Below, in pieces: positions 31,296-43,324 of a stretch of DNA of 64,000 nt (its first letter is position 1; each line of letters begins with the position of its first letter). The DNA comes from Antilocapra americana (Eukaryota; Chordata; Mammalia; Artiodactyla; Antilocapridae): assembly GCA_007570785.1 (NCBI GenBank), contig ML661796.1, positions 303,156-367,155 of the forward strand, read 5' to 3'. A program made the translations under genes and the position numbers. A model generated the notes under the pieces. The model was given only the letters and a program-made list of their open reading frames with translations, searched no databases and was not told the origin of the DNA.

Positions 31296-32338
31296 GCTCC
31301 TTTTGAACAAAGCAGCTTGGAAGCTGATTTAGGCTGTTTCTGCATACCAGCAGTAGGAAAAAAAACCCTACTTTTTATTTTTGTAGATTCAGTTTTCCAT
31401 GTGACACAGAGAGTTTGTATTCTGAGATCAGGATTTACCTAATCAAGACTTTCTTGTTTCCAGAGAGAATGTGAATTCTACATATTGGGTTTTAGGGTGC
31501 ACATAATTGGTGGTTTTTGAGACATTTCCCCATCAGTTTATTACTGGGGTACAAGACAGAAGTACCATGGCAGCCCTCTCCCTGAGAAGGTTCCGCCCAC
31601 AAAGCTTCTCACTTCCTTTTCAAAATTATTTCACTCATCAGTGAGAACATGAAATGTTTTTTTCTCTTCTCTATGATCATGTCCCCAACTCAGCAACTTC
31701 ATGCACCTCCGTCACTTTGATTTATGCAAATGATGTGAAATGTCAACCTATTGAAGATCTGTAAGGACCGTGGGTAGTGTCACCCACTGCCCTGAAAAGC
31801 CAACGGATTTCAACTCTCTGAACGGATGTCAGAGAGGGGCAAAGCTGAGCCCACGGGATGTCTTCCTGCCATGCTTCTCAAAGGAGTGAGTCAAAGTGAC
31901 TTGAGCACCTTGTTGGGGAAACCACATCTCCTACAACTCTGAATGGCATCATTTTGGCAAAAAGGGAGTAGTCCCTGAGAGACTTTCCTCCCCAACTGTG
32001 AATTCTTAGGGAGCCACGACATCATTCTGACACATAATGAAGCAGAAACTTTTGATCCTAATACAGTCTGATCTCACTGGATTGACAATAGCCCCAGCAT
32101 GCTGACAATTTAGACGAGGGTTCCCCCAGTTGAGGTCTTTACATGAGGCCTTATGAATTAGTCTGTGAGGATGGCCTTCTACCGTGCTTGGCACATAGGT
32201 AGAAAGCATCCATTGTGTGTGAGGTATTGCTTTAATTATTTCAAGTTATTTTCCAGAACATTCCACTAGTGCCTGAAAAGTAGGCCTACTATGACTGGGA
32301 TTTGGTCTCAAACACATCGTGACTATTCTGTGGTTCTG
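31296..32338. other. Unassigned sequence
   Basis: About 1 kb without recognised repeat, splice-paired exon or RNA gene. Confidence 0.45.

Positions 32339-32350
32339 TCTTGTTGGCAG

Positions 32351-32525
32351 GGGCTTCCCAGGTGTTGCTAGAGGTAAAGAACTTGCCTGCCAATGCAGGG
32401 GACATGGGTTTGATCCTTGGAGATGGAGATGGCAATCCACTCCAGGATTCTTGCCTAGGAAATCCCATGGACAGTGGAGCCTGGAAGGCTACAGTCCATG
32501 GAGTCAAAAGAGTTAGACATGACTG

Positions 32526-32571
<46 letters not shown>
32351..32571 (+). mobile_element. Bov-tA SINE with (CA)n tail
   Basis: Head GGGCTTCCCAGGTGTTGCTA, end 'AGACATGACTGAGCACACAC' passing directly into a pure (CA) run at 32529-32571. Imperfect 12-bp flanks TCTTGTTGGCAG (32339-32350) and TCCTGTTGGTAG (32572-32583) support insertion with the CA tract as its tail. 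Confidence 0.88.
32529..32571 (+). repeat. (CA)n microsatellite
   Basis: Pure CA run, about 21 units, forming the tail of the preceding Bov-tA. Confidence 0.95.

Positions 32572-32572
<1 letters not shown>

Positions 32573-32583
32573 CCTGTTGGTAG

Positions 32584-33270
32584 CTGGTCTGGTGCTCTAG
32601 GATAGCCAAAACCATTCCAAGAAACCTCAGGGAAAGGTCTAAATTCTTCCGTTGGGTTGGAATTCAGTGAACTCTAATGGGTCTTGAAATAACTGGATCA
32701 GTGTCTGAGGCTTGGAAAAGTAAGAATTTTCTTTTGCTGTAAGGGATTTGGTGTGAATTTGGCATTAATATCAGACTTGCACTATTTTGCTTGTTTCTTA
32801 GGAAGAAAGTAGGTGCTTGCCCCTCAAGTCCAGGGTAAGGTGCTTAGCAGAGCCTCATTCAGTTTCTCAGCAGGGAGTGACGCATGAGCTTAGTGGGTAG
32901 GAAGTTGGCTGCAAGGTGTTATATGGTTGTGAGGTGTCAGGGGTTTGAGCTGAAAATAATCAAGGCCCAAAATACTCAAGACCTTCTCTCTAAGTGTCTA
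33001 AAAGAATTTACTTAGAGACCTGGTTCAAGAATAGAGCTATCAGCAGAGACATCTGCAGAGAATATGGGTCGGGGGTAGAAGGCAGAACAGGGCCTAGAGA
33101 TCAGAGTCCACTCTGTGTCCCCTTGCACCTACAGGGCCCAACCAACATTTCTTTACCAAACATTTGCTTGATCGTCTCTAGGTCAGTTGCCTTCCCAGCC
33201 CTTTTAAAGTCCCAAACCACTACCTCCAACATCCTCTTTTGTCTTTAACTGAAGATTGTATTTAAGGGGA
32584..33270. other. Unassigned sequence
   Basis: No supported feature. Confidence 0.45.

Positions 33271-33482
33271 GGGGCTTCCCTGGTGGCTCAGAGGGTAAAG
33301 TGTCTGCCTGCAGTGCAGGAGACCTGGATTCAATCCCTGGGTCGGGAAGATCCCCTGGAGAAGGAAATTGCAACCCACTCCAGTATTCTTGCCTGGAGAA
33401 TCCCCAAGGACAGAGGAGTGGGGTAGGCTACAGTCCATGGGGTCACAAAGAGTCGGACATGACTGAGCAACTTCACTCACTC
33271..33482 (+). repeat. Bov-tA SINE, well preserved
   Basis: GGGGCTTCCCTGGTGGCTCA through 'ATCCCTGGGTCGGGAAGATC' to 'AGTCGGACATGACTGAGCAA'. 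Among the closest to consensus here. Confidence 0.94.

Positions 33483-33848
33483 TTTCATCCATTTGGGAAG
33501 TTACTGATTTTGCCTGGATCTCTTCCATGTATATGTCTTATGAAAGTTTTGTGTGATTTTCTGATATTCATCAGTTTCATGTCAGCTGAATTCTTAGACC
33601 AGCAAGAAGAACCAAGAAAGGTAGAGGAAAATCTCTTCCTCTCCAACACCTTTGTGGTAAAACAGCACAACGAACTTAGAGGAGACACTCAACGATGTTC
33701 ATTGGAGACAGCCTGGCAAATCCATCCTTTTGTCCCTCCTAGAAAAGAAGTAAGAGGGAGCTTAGTTGTGCTAGTATGAACTCCTGTTGGCTCAGGAGAG
33801 TGGATAAATGTTCATAAATTTATCAAACTAATTGCTAAACACACTGCT
33483..33848. other. Unassigned sequence
   Basis: The long plus-strand frame through this region (from 33300) starts in the SINE and continues by chance; no domain is recognised. Confidence 0.4.

Positions 33849-33866
33849 ATTAAAAATTAAATTATA

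Positions 33867-33992
33867 TAGGGACATCCTTGGTGATTCAGTGGCTAAGACT
33901 CTGAGGAGGGTCAGGGTTCAATCCCTGGTCATGGAACTTGATCACACATGCCACAACTGAGACCCAGCACAGCCAAATAAATAAAAGCTAAA
33867..33992 (+). mobile_element. CHR-type SINE with 18-bp target duplication
   Basis: 'GGGACATCCTTGGTGATTCA', 'TCAATCCCTGGTCATGGAAC', 'CCCAGCACAGCCAAATAAAT'. Exact ATTAAAAATTAAATTATA copies at 33849-33866 and 33993-34010. Confidence 0.9.

Positions 33993-34010
33993 ATTAAAAA
34001 TTAAATTATA

Positions 34011-34404
34011 AAAACTTACAATTAAATCAAGTATACTTAGTTAAGACAGGCAGTAAGTACTCAAAGTATATTACTTCCTCATCATTTTTCTGCCTTTTAT
34101 GACTGTGCTTTTTCCCAAGTCACTGAGTGACCTCACACTGATGGCCTGAAATTGACCATGGTAGAAGTATTTATACCATGGAAATCAGTGATCACTAAAA
34201 CTAGCAATTTTTTTTTCAGAAAACCAGTTATTAAACATTGACCAGCATAACCACTGGAGCTGACTAGCAAATCCGTGGTTTCAGTAACTCTAGGAAGCCA
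34301 CATGGCTACAGGATTTCAGTCTAGGGTGGGGAGTATGAGGAGGAGAGCTTAAACAAAAGCCTTGAAGGAAAATTAGGAGTGAAGACCCAGAAGCAAGAGA
34401 AGGC
34011..34404. other. Unassigned sequence
   Basis: No supported feature. Confidence 0.4.

Positions 34405-34407
34405 AGA

Positions 34408-34529
34408 TTTTTTTTCCTTTGGCCATGGTGTGAGGCTTGTGGGATCTTAGTTCCCTGACCAGGGATTGAACCTGGGCTCTCAGCAGTAAGAACACGGCAT
34501 CCTAACCACTGGACAGCCAGGGAATTCCC
34408..34529 (-). repeat. CHR-type SINE
   Basis: 'TTTCCTTTGGCCATGGTGTG', 'TCTTAGTTCCCTGACCAGGG', end 'GACAGCCAGGGAATTCCC'. Confidence 0.8.

Positions 34530-34559
34530 AGGTCAGAATTGATTGACTGGAAAAGATGT

Positions 34560-34760
34560 ATTCTTTGCCTTCAGGGGATCTCAGTTCAGTGGGAGAGAGA
34601 GGAGAAAACAGGCAGAAGGGAGGACACAGTTAAATGCTCAGCTCAGACCCACCAGGACAGCTTTCGAAGCACAGAGGAAGACACTTTCTTGGTGGGGGTG
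34701 AAGGAAGGCTTCCTGGAGGAGGTGATGTGGCATCTTAAGCTGAGATCAAAAGATCATTAG
34560..34760 (-). repeat. L2-like fragment
   Basis: 'AGGAAGGCTTCCTGGAGGAG' followed by 'GTGATGTGGCATCTTAAGCT' is the reversed L2 3' region. The frame across it (34539-34760) is not a gene. Confidence 0.5.

Positions 34761-35999
34761 GAGCAGCCATATCTCTTGGCAACTGAGGCAGAAAAGTAAT
34801 GTCTTCTTATATTTTAAAATATGTTGCCAAGATATTCTGCAAAAGAGTGAAGAATAATAATTATTTTTAAAAGGAGTTCTCAAGAAGTGTCTCAGACTTT
34901 TTTGAGCTTATGTTATTCTTGATAAGTTGCCTTGTGGGTATGAGGGGGCCTCATTTTCTAGGACAGCCTTCCACCCAGTACAGAACTTTGCTTGACCATA
35001 GGCCAGCCTGAGGTCTTCCAATTTTTGCCTGAATGCTACAGGGGTTTAGCCACGTGGAGAAGGAAATTGGGTGCATTTATTAAATTCTGAACTAAATGGG
35101 AGCAAATGTCTCATTTGGAGGAGTAATGCCTAAGTCTTATATTCAGAAGTCTGGCATTTGCTAAGTCCTTGGTTTCCTGAGCAAAGCTTAAACCACACCA
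35201 TTCTTTTCTCAATGATCTACATTCATATAAACATCACAACCTAACTTTTCCAAGAAAAAATGGCTTTGGGATAAGGATGGATCACATTCTGGCATATGTG
35301 TGGGGAGCAGGAACCTTGAACAGCAAATGGGTCTCTAATGACGGAGACTCTAAGAAATAGATGTGGTCTCACTTTGGTAATAACACCGGGGGGAAATACC
35401 TACTCTTTGTGTTCAGTGCTTTAAAAAAAAAACAAAACTAAAGGTCAGATTAGCAAGCTAAAAATGAAACTAGAATGCAGGTGAGGAAAGAAGGAGTAGT
35501 TTAACACTTTATTCCACCCCTGAGAAGAGGAAATAGATCTAGTTCATCCAAGCCCCTGGGAAAGAACTGTGGGCCCTTCATATTACAAATGGAAGGAATC
35601 CCTTTGCAAATAAACTCTCGGCAAGAAACCTGGGCTAAGCTTTAAGTTTTCATTGATTCCTTTGTATTCTATTCAAGTTTCTCGTTGGCAAGGCACAGAA
35701 GTTCATCAAACTAGTTCAGATCAAGGATGGTGGGGCAACTGGATTAACTCAGAAATGTTTACTGAGCATCCACTCTGTGCCAGGTTGTGAGCTAGGAGTC
35801 CCAGAAGCAGTGGCCAAATTGGACACAGGTTCTGTCAGTACAGTCTAGCAGGAAAAAAAAAAACCACACTACGCTCACAAGTGCATGATTTGTTATTTAA
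35901 TTCCAAGTGTGATGAGCACTCCGAAAGAAAGGAACAAGACACTGAGATCTACGGGGGAGGAAGAAATTTTCCTCTACCTTTCTAGGTTCTTCTGGCTGG
34761..35999. other. Unassigned sequence
   Basis: A short MIR/L2-like tail (TTTACTGAGCATCCACTCTG) is at about 35758. Otherwise nothing is recognised. Confidence 0.4.

Positions 36000-36505
36000 T
36001 CTAAGAATTAAATTGACGTTAGGCAGGTTAACAGGAGAAAATTAAGCCAATTTTAAGACATATATACATGGTAGAGACCCAAGAAAACTAACTCCCCAAA
36101 TGATTGAAACTCTCACCTTAAATACCAACTTCAGCTAGAGACAAAAAAGGATATTCAGGGTAGTGGTTCAGAGCTTCAAAGGGGAGAAAGGCAATTCATA
36201 CAGAGCTGGAAAAGCAAATATTTGGTAAACAAATGTTTACTGCTTTGTGTGGAGACAATAGGGAATTATAAGAGGAATTATAAGAGACTTTGCTGGGTTC
36301 CACCCTGTGTGCACACTTAGTTCTCACTATATTTACCAATGATGGTAGCTCCCAGCCTGGAACTGGTCCTCAAGCTACACTCTTTAGGCAGTTAGGGGGA
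36401 GCTTCTTCCTGAGTTATTTTGGGCCTTGATTGTTTTCAGCTTGAAATAATCCCCATTTCAAAGAGATATCTTGGGGTGGCAAATTTTGCTCTCCTACAAA
36501 TTCCA
36000..36505. repeat. Possible old LTR-derived repeat
   Basis: The composition and phrases such as 'GACGTTAGGCAGGTTAACAG' and 'TTTTGCTCTCCTACAAATTC' resemble old mammalian LTRs, but neither terminus nor a partner LTR was found. It contains no open reading frame. Low confidence; family not assigned. Confidence 0.3.

Positions 36506-37358
36506 TAGGGCCCCAACCTAATGGAGCTGGAGAAAAGGTCTTAGAAAACTTCCTAAAGAAATGGTATTGAAAACACTCAGGAGTATGCCATTAGCTGGGA
36601 TGAGGGAAGCATATCTGGTAACTTTGCTTTTCTTCCTAATTCTCTTATCAAGCAATGCATCCCAAAATCTGCAAGGAAATTGAAAAAGTGAAACTCATAA
36701 ACAAGGCAGAAGAATAATCCTCCAAATTATTTTGGCAGGATCCTTCAGCTAGATTTTCCTGGAACCTCCATTCACCCAGGGGTTTATTTCTCGACTGCAC
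36801 CAGACAAAATTCTCTCTAGTTTGACATGTAAGCTGTGTGACTCTATAGTGCTATACCCAGAAGGCACCCCAGAAAGGAATTTTCATTGGTAAAAGCGATG
36901 CCTTAGTCATGGGAATGGTGTGACTAACAGGTAGTGGGAGTGCTGAGCGAATTAAAGCTTTAATTATCTGGCCTGAGAAAGTAACTGACCTCAGATTTGT
37001 GCAACACTCAGCACTTTCCATTTTGCAGAAACTTTTTTTCAGTTATAATTGCATAAAAGAGCCTTTCCTCTCTAGATTTCACTTGGAACTCTACCTCTGG
37101 CTGAACCTAAATATCAGAATGAAACTCAGTCAAAACCACATTGTAGACCCCAAATAAGTACAGGTTTACTTGGAGCCTGAAGATATTCTCAAAAGGTTTT
37201 GAGAGGGGGCAGAATGAAAAGAATCAGCCTCACTCGGAATTACAGTAACGAGTGATACCTAAAACCATAAGTTCTAGGCCTTGGCCACCACAAGAGGTGG
37301 GTGGTGAAATAATAATCGTGATGATGATAATAATTACTACAACTACTCCTGTGTAATT
36506..37358. other. Unassigned sequence
   Basis: No supported feature; an ATAATAATCGTGATGATGAT simple-repeat-like patch is at about 37308-37340. 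Confidence 0.4.

Positions 37359-37543
37359 GGCTTCCTTGGTGATTCAGACGGTAAAGAATCTGTCTGCAAT
37401 GCAGAGACCTGGGTTCAGTCACTGGGTTGGGAATATCCCCTGGAGAAGGGAATGGCTACCTACTCTAGTATTCTCTTCTGGAGAATTCCATGGACAGAGG
37501 ACCAAAGAGTCGGGCATGACTGAGTGACTAACACTTTCACTTT
37359..37543 (+). repeat. Bov-tA SINE with internal deletion
   Basis: 'GGCTTCCTTGGTGATTCAGA' to 'GCATGACTGAGTGACTAACA'. About 30 bp near the 3' end (the 'gcctgg...ccatggg' part) is missing. Confidence 0.9.

Positions 37544-37614
37544 TTATGCCAGGAGGTATCATGATGACCCATTTTTCAAAATCTCATTGGCTCACACCAG
37601 CAACTGTCTGGGTT

Positions 37615-37745
37615 AGTTGTGATTAAGGCCTCATTTTATAGATGAGGAAACAAGGCTTAGAGGATTCAACACAAATGGTTCACATTCTCACAGCCTGTAA
37701 GTGTCAGAGCTGGGACATAAACATACATTATTTACTTCATGTCAG
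37615..37745 (-). repeat. MIR SINE
   Basis: 'TTTTATAGATGAGGAAACAA', 'CACAGCCTGTAAGTGTCAGA' on the plus strand. Confidence 0.65.

Positions 37746-38179
37746 TGCCCATGTTCTTAATGGAGGCCAGGTAAAGTGGGAAATATTTGAATTAATAATA
37801 AGCTGATTTCCAAAGCAAGGGAGCAGAGTGTCTTTATTATGTCTAAATTCCTATAAATTAATGACAAACCACACTTGTTATATTTATTACGTATACAGTT
37901 ATATAAAGCTGAGGATGCTGGTGCTCTTGTTAACTCTTATTCTTACTAGACATGAAGCTCACCCCTATTGAAGTGCTTCTTACTGTGTTAATAAAAATAA
38001 GTTTTATTGTCCAATCAGAAATCTTGCTGTCTTGAATCAAGGAAGGACTAGAAGAAGGCAGAGTGATAGAGGACTGTATGCCTTAGGTAGGTTAACAAAA
38101 AGATTTTGATTTTCCCTGGAGTGACCACAACTGGCAAAGCTGCTTACTTCGGCAATACTCTTTGGGGCTGTTGTGAGTG
37746..38179. other. Unassigned sequence
   Basis: No supported feature. Confidence 0.4.

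Positions 38180-38397
38180 TGTGCTGTCTCTCCAGTTGTG
38201 TCTGACTCTTTGCGAATCTATGGACCATAGCTCACCAGTCTCCTTCATCCATGGGATTCTCCAGGCAAGAATACTGGAGTGGGTTGTCATGCCCTCCTCC
38301 TGGGGATCTTCCTGATCCAGGGATTGAACCCATGTCTCCTATGTCTCCTGCATTGGCAGCTGGGTTCTTTACCACTAGCTCCACCTGGGAAATCCCC
38180..38397 (-). repeat. Bov-tA SINE
   Basis: Reverse element 'GTGCTGTCTCTCCAGTTGTG' to 'CTAGCTCCACCTGGGAAATC'. It carries a 9-bp internal duplication (ATGTCTCCT twice at 38332-38349). Confidence 0.88.

Positions 38398-38475
38398 TTT
38401 GAGGCGGTTATACATGGGGAAAAGTTGGGACCAGGAAGGTAGGTGAGTAAGAACAGCACTAATAATAGGCACACA

Positions 38476-38665
38476 TGCTCAGAAGGTAAAGAATCTGCCT
38501 GCGATTTAGGAGACCTGGGTTCAGTCCCTGGGTTGGGAAGATTCCCTGGAGGAGGGCATGGCAACCCACTCCAGTGTTCTTGCCTGGAGAATCCCATGGA
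38601 CATAGGAGTCTGGTGGGCTACAGTCCACGGGGTCTCAAAGAGTCAGACACGACTGAGCCACTAAG
38476..38665 (+). repeat. Bov-tA SINE, head missing
   Basis: 'GCTCAGAAGGTAAAGAATCT' to 'AGTCAGACACGACTGAGCCA'. The first 15 bp or so of the tRNA-like head is replaced. Confidence 0.9.

Positions 38666-38784
38666 TAAGCACAGTGCAGCACATGCAGCCTTTCTCAATT
38701 GACTAAGGATTTCGTATATGGAGTCTTTCACTTGGTCTGCAAATGTTTTTTTTTAAATAATGCTTTATGTTGAAATAATTAAAA

Positions 38785-38990
38785 TGGGTCAAGTGACGCA
38801 GTAGTAAAGAATCCACATGCCAATGGAGGAGACATAAGAGTCGGGTTCTATCTCTGGGTCAGGAAGATCTCCTGGAGTAGGAAATGGCACCTCACTGCAG
38901 TATTCTTACCTGGAAAACTCCATGGACAGAGGAGCCTGGAGGGTTACAGTGCAGGGAGTCACAAAGAATCAACACGACTGAGTATGCACG
38785..38990 (+). repeat. Bov-tA SINE, diverged
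   Basis: 'GGGTCAAGTGACGCAGTAGT' to 'AATCAACACGACTGAGTATG'. The third SINE in 800 bp. Confidence 0.85.

Positions 38991-39109
38991 GCCAATTCTA
39001 AATTCATAGGAGGTTGCAAAGATATGAGCAGCCTTTCCCTAGCTTTCCCCAAAGTTAGCATATTATACAACTATAGCACAATAGAGAAGTCAAGAAATTG
39101 CTACTGCTA

Positions 39110-39660
39110 AAATCTAGGGATCATATTCAAGTTCTCTCAGTCATATACATACACTTGTGTATGCGTGTGTGTAACTCCATGAAATTTATCACATGTGAAG
39201 ATTTGTATAACCACCACCACAATCAAAATGCTTGGCCATGAAGTCACCACAAAACTCTTGTGTTATGCCTTTATAGTCAAGCCCATCCTCTCCCCTCCTC
39301 TCTCCTCATCCCTGGGAACCACAAATCTGTTCTCTTATCACTACAGTTTTGCCATTCTGAGAATGTTATATAATACTTACACAGTATTTATTCTTTTGGG
39401 ATCAGCTTTCGCCTCCTCAGCACAATTCCCTCAAGACTCATCCAAGTTGTTGACATGTGTCAGTGGTACATTCTTTTGGATTGCTGAGCTGTAGTCCACA
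39501 GTATGGATGTACTGTGGTTTGTTTAACCAGTCACCTACTGAAAGACATTTGGGTAGTTTCCAGTTTGGGGCTATTATAAATAAAGCCACTATGAACATTT
39601 GTGTACAAGTTCCTGTACGCAAATTTAGGACTATAGAGAGGTTTGTAGTATTCCCTTGTT
39110..39660 (-). repeat. Old L1 (L1M-type) 3' region with ORF2 C-terminal remnant
   Basis: The minus frame 39622-39431 reads TQMFIVALFIIAPNWKLPKC and PQYIHTVDYSSAIQKN, a decayed L1 ORF2 C-terminus; the reversed 3'-UTR follows with 'CACCACCACAATCAAAATGC'. Confidence 0.75.

Positions 39661-39670
39661 ATCCTTTATG

Positions 39671-39882
39671 TGCTTTCCAGGTGGCTCAGTGGTAAAGGAT
39701 GCCCCTGCCAATGCAGGAGACACAAGTTAGCTTCCTAGGTCAGGAAGGTCCCTTGCAGGAGGAAATGGCACCCCACTCCAGTATTCTTGCCTGGGAAATC
39801 CCATGGACAGAGGAACCTGATGTGCTGCAGTCCATGGGGTCGCAAAGAGTCGGACATGACTGAGCAACTGAACTGAACTGAT
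39671..39882 (+). repeat. Bov-tA SINE
   Basis: 'GCTTTCCAGGTGGCTCAGTG' to 'CTGAGCAACTGAACTGAACT'. It sits between two L1 fragments of different age. Confidence 0.92.

Positions 39883-40275
39883 AGTTGCCTTACAATGTTG
39901 TGTTAGTTTCTTGCTGTACAGCAAAGTGAATCAGTCATACGTATACATATATCCTCTCTTGTTTGGATTTCTTTCTCATTTAGGATACCACAGAACACCG
40001 AGTAGAGTTCCCTGTGCCATACAGTAAGTTTTCATTAGTTATCTGTTTTATACATAGTAGTGGATATATGTCAATTCCAGACTCCTGACTCATCCCACCC
40101 CTCTTCCTCCTTTTGGTAACCATAAGTTTGTTCTCTACATCTGTGTCTCTATTTCTGCCTTGCCTCATCTCCACCATTTCTCTAGATTCCACATGTAAGC
40201 GATATTATATGATATATTTTTTACTCTTTCTGACTGATTTCACTCTGTATGACAATCTCTAGGACCATCCACGTC
39883..40275 (-). repeat. L1 3' end, older cetartiodactyl type
   Basis: 'CTGTACAGCAAAGTGAATCA', 'CACCGAGTAGAGTTCCCTGT', 'GGTAACCATAAGTTTGTTCT', 'ATTTCACTCTGTATGACAAT' in order. 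Confidence 0.8.

Positions 40276-40680
40276 TCTCTGAATCAACCTGGCCTCTTAA
40301 ATCTCAAATATCACGTCTCCAGTCACACCAAACTACCTGTGGTTCTCTTCATTAGTCATTCTCTTGTTCACCTCTGAGCCTTTTCATACACCAGTCTCAC
40401 CTCCGCCTCATCCAGAATCCATCCTTGCTCATCTGGCAGATTCCTATTATCTTTTCAAAACTCAACTACAGGGTTAGCTCTTCTAGGAGGGGTTCCTCTA
40501 TGGACAGAGGTCAACATGTGTGATTCTGGGTTCCCATGTTCACACCTTCACCAGACCATAGACAGCTATCCTGCACTAGACACCAAGATCCTGGAGGACA
40601 GGGACCAATGCTTACCCCATAGCCCTACACTTAGCTGGGTGTCAGTCCAGAACATGCCTTCAAGAGTGGATAAAAAAATT
40276..40680 (+). repeat. L2 3' region
   Basis: 'TCTCAAATATCACGTCTCCA', 'GGAGGGGTTCCTCTATGGAC', 'AAGATCCTGGAGGACAGGGA', consistent with plus-strand L2 3' end. Confidence 0.6.

Positions 40681-41324
40681 ACTGCCCTGGGAGAGATGGA
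40701 TTCCAATGTAAAGAATAAACTTCCCATTTCAGGAATAAAATGTGTTGCTTAGTGAATAGGGTTCGACCTCTAGATGGCTGATGATCTAGCAAAAAGATAT
40801 GCAGGGATGCGATATTAGCTGACCTGCAAGCACTCTTCCATATCTGAGAATCTCAGGTTCCATGAAAGCATGACCTATTTCTTTTCTTTATTTTGACTGG
40901 AATAGTGCTTTTGAACTGGAGGGCATCTCCCTTCTAAACTGGCTGAGTAGGCCAGGGTTAGAAAAGGTACTTTCCAGAAGTTTACCATCCCAGGCAGACT
41001 CACAGCGCCTGGCTTCACCTTCTCAGCACCTCTGACTTCCCATCTGAAAACTGACTAATACTTGCTAATTGTATGTTCTGAGATCCTTTGATGAAAATGC
41101 CATAGTATGTAAGTATCAAGTATGGTTATGAATAATAAAAATGGATGAAGTTTCTGTTGCTTACTCCTTGAGAGACATTGTAGAAAATGGATGCCTCTTA
41201 CCACATTGCAAGTCTGCATTGTAGAAAAGAGACTGGTAAAACATGTTCAAATCCTCAGTCCTTTGCATTCAATGTAGCAATGTATTTATTTTTCCATGAC
41301 TCTCCTTAATCTGTTCTGGATGCT
40681..41324. other. Unassigned sequence
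   Basis: No supported feature. Confidence 0.4.

Positions 41325-41665
41325 ATAAAAATTTAGCATAGACTGGGTGGCTTATAAACAACAGAAATTTATTTCTTACACTTCTGGAGGCTGGAAGCCC
41401 AAGATCAAGGCACCAGCAAATTTGATGTGAGATGAGAGCCCACTTCCTGATTTATAGATGGCATCTTCTTGCTGTGTCCTCATGTGGTTGAAAGGGGCAA
41501 GGGATCTCTCTGAGATCTCTTTATAAGGGCACTAATCTCATTCATGAGCTCTTCACATTCTTGACCTCATCACCTCCCAAAGGCCCTACCTCCTAATGCC
41601 ATCACATTGAGCATCAGGATTTCAACATATGAATTTTGATGGGGACACATTCAGTCTATAGCATC
41325..41665. repeat. Old mammalian dispersed repeat (better preserved copy)
   Basis: 'GACTGGGTGGCTTATAAACA', 'GCTGGAAGCCCAAGATCAAG', 'CTTGCTGTGTCCTCATGTGG', 'CCTACCTCCTAATGCCATCA', 'GACACATTCAGTCTATAGCA'. It is a well-known widespread repeat in mammals, also present here at 18545. 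I am not certain of its class. Confidence 0.65.

Positions 41666-42364
41666 CCCTAAGTACAAAAATGTCACAGAGTCTTTTGGTG
41701 TTACTGTGGGTTGTACTCATCAGTCTCCCATCAAAGACAATGAAGTTTCATTCAGTGGCTGTCTAGTGTTTTGTCTAGAGCAGCACTCCCCTTCTGGAAA
41801 ATGCTCCTTTCTCCACTCCCACCATGTGAAGGAAGGAACACTGCTATGTTCTTGCCAAACTCTGTTTCCTGGATGCAGTGACTGGTAGAGATTTGGGCAC
41901 CTGATCCAAGCTAGGCCAATCAAAATCTCTCCTGAGACTTCTAATACACTCAAGAAAAGCCGGTAGAAATTCGTCTCTGACAGCAACTCTGGGAGATAAG
42001 AGTACATATCTGGCCAGCTACTATATATCTAGCTTTGTGTCAAGAAATTAATCTGAGAGTTTGAGGCTGACACTCAGAGAGGCAGAGATGGGAGTCTGAA
42101 AAAGAAAGGGAGAGGAAAGGGAGAAAGAAAGAGAATTCTGTCAGTTATCACAGGCTTTGGTTTCAGTTGTCCTCGACTTTCCCATGGCTTGGTTACATTA
42201 ACCAAGTCTCCCATTTTGGCATAAGCAAAATTCCAGCTGAGTTTAAGTCTCTGACAGCCACAAGAATCCTGATATACACAATAAACATGCTATTTGCTCC
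42301 AAAAATGAAGAGTCTTATAGCCTCCATGTACTTTCAACTCAAGACAGAGTATTTTCTTTTTTTT
41666..42364. other. Unassigned; possible old repeat and a purine-rich tract
   Basis: 'GGGCACCTGATCCAAGCTAG' followed by 'GGCCAATCAAAATCTCTC' (about 41898-41930) resembles old LTR or L1 3'-UTR material. A purine-rich (GA/GAAA) tract lies at about 42075-42135. Confidence 0.35.

Positions 42365-42643
42365 CCAAATCACTTTGTTGCGGTATGTTTGACAAAAAGC
42401 TGTGCATTAAATATCAACATACACAACTTGATGAGTTTGGGGTAAGTATACACCTGTGAAACCATCATCACAACTTTTTCCATAAGCATATCCATCACTT
42501 CCAAAGTTTCTTCCCACTTTTTTTACTATTATTATTATTTTGTGATAAGAACACTTAAACATAAGATTTACTCTCTTAGCAAATTTTCCAGTATACAATA
42601 GAGTATTGTTAACTACAGGGACTATTCCATAAAATAGATTTCT
42365..42643 (-). repeat. 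Old L1 (L1M-type), left part, split by later insertions
   Basis: 'GTTGCGGTATGTTTGACAAA', 'GAAACCATCATCACAACTTT' and 'TTACTCTCTTAGCAAATTTT' follow the old L1 3'-UTR in reverse. It resumes at about 43325 with 'GACTGCCTAAGTCCACTTCG'. Confidence 0.65.

Positions 42644-42659
42644 AGGACTTATTCATCTT

Positions 42660-43086
42660 TTTATTGAGGTATAGTTGATTTACAATGTTGTGTTAATTCC
42701 TGTTGTACAGCGAAGTGATTCAGCTATTTTTGTTGTTGTTCAGTTGCTAAGTCATGTCCGACAGTTTGTGACCCCATGGACTGTAGCACACCAGGATTCC
42801 TTGCCCTTCACTATCTCCCAGAGTTTGCTCAAATTCATGTCTATTGAATTTCTGATACTATCTGACCATCTCAACCTCTGCCACCCTTTTCTCCTGTTGC
42901 TTTCAGTCTTTGCCAGCATCAGGTCTTTTCCAATGAGTTAGTTTTATGCTTCAGGTGGCCAAAGTATTGCAGCTTCAGCTGCAGCATTGGTCCAGTTATA
43001 TATCAGATTCAGTTATACATATACATTCTTTTTTATATTCCTTCCCATTATGGTTTATATCAGGATATTGAATATAGTTCCCTGTT
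42660..43086 (-). mobile_element. Cetartiodactyl L1 3' end with 16-bp target duplication, itself split by BovB
   Basis: The parts 42660-42729 (TTATTGAGGTATAGTTGATT...) and 42993-43086 ('GTTATACATATACATTCTTT', 'TTGAATATAGTTCCCTGTTA') are one L1 3' end. Near-identical flanks AGGACTTATTCATCTT (42644-42659) and AGGACCTATTCATCTT (43087-43102) bracket it. Confidence 0.82.
42730..42992 (-). mobile_element. BovB 3' end nested in L1
   Basis: 'GTTGTTGTTCAGTTGCTAAG' to 'CTTCAGCTGCAGCATTGGTC', reversed BovB ORF2 end. 5'-truncated. Confidence 0.88.

Positions 43087-43114
43087 AGGACCTATTCATC
43101 TTATAACAGAAATT

Positions 43115-43324
43115 TAGTGAAAGTGAAGTCACTCAGTCATGTCCAACTCTGTGACCCCATGGACTGTAGCCTACCAGGCTTCTCCATCCATGGGATTTCC
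43201 CAGGCAAGAATACTGGGGTGGGTTGCCATTTCCTTCTCCAGGAGATCTTCCCAACCCAGGGACTGAACCCAGGCCTCCCACATTGTAGGCAGACACTTGA
43301 CCGTCTGAGCCACCAGGGAAGTCC
43115..43324 (-). repeat. Bov-tA SINE
   Basis: Reverse 'GTGAAAGTGAAGTCACTCAG' to 'CTGAGCCACCAGGGAAGTCC', complete. Confidence 0.93.

Noticed and set aside
36000..36505. Complete endogenous retrovirus
   Set aside because: Only LTR-like phrases are seen; no gag, pol or env-like frame and no paired LTR.
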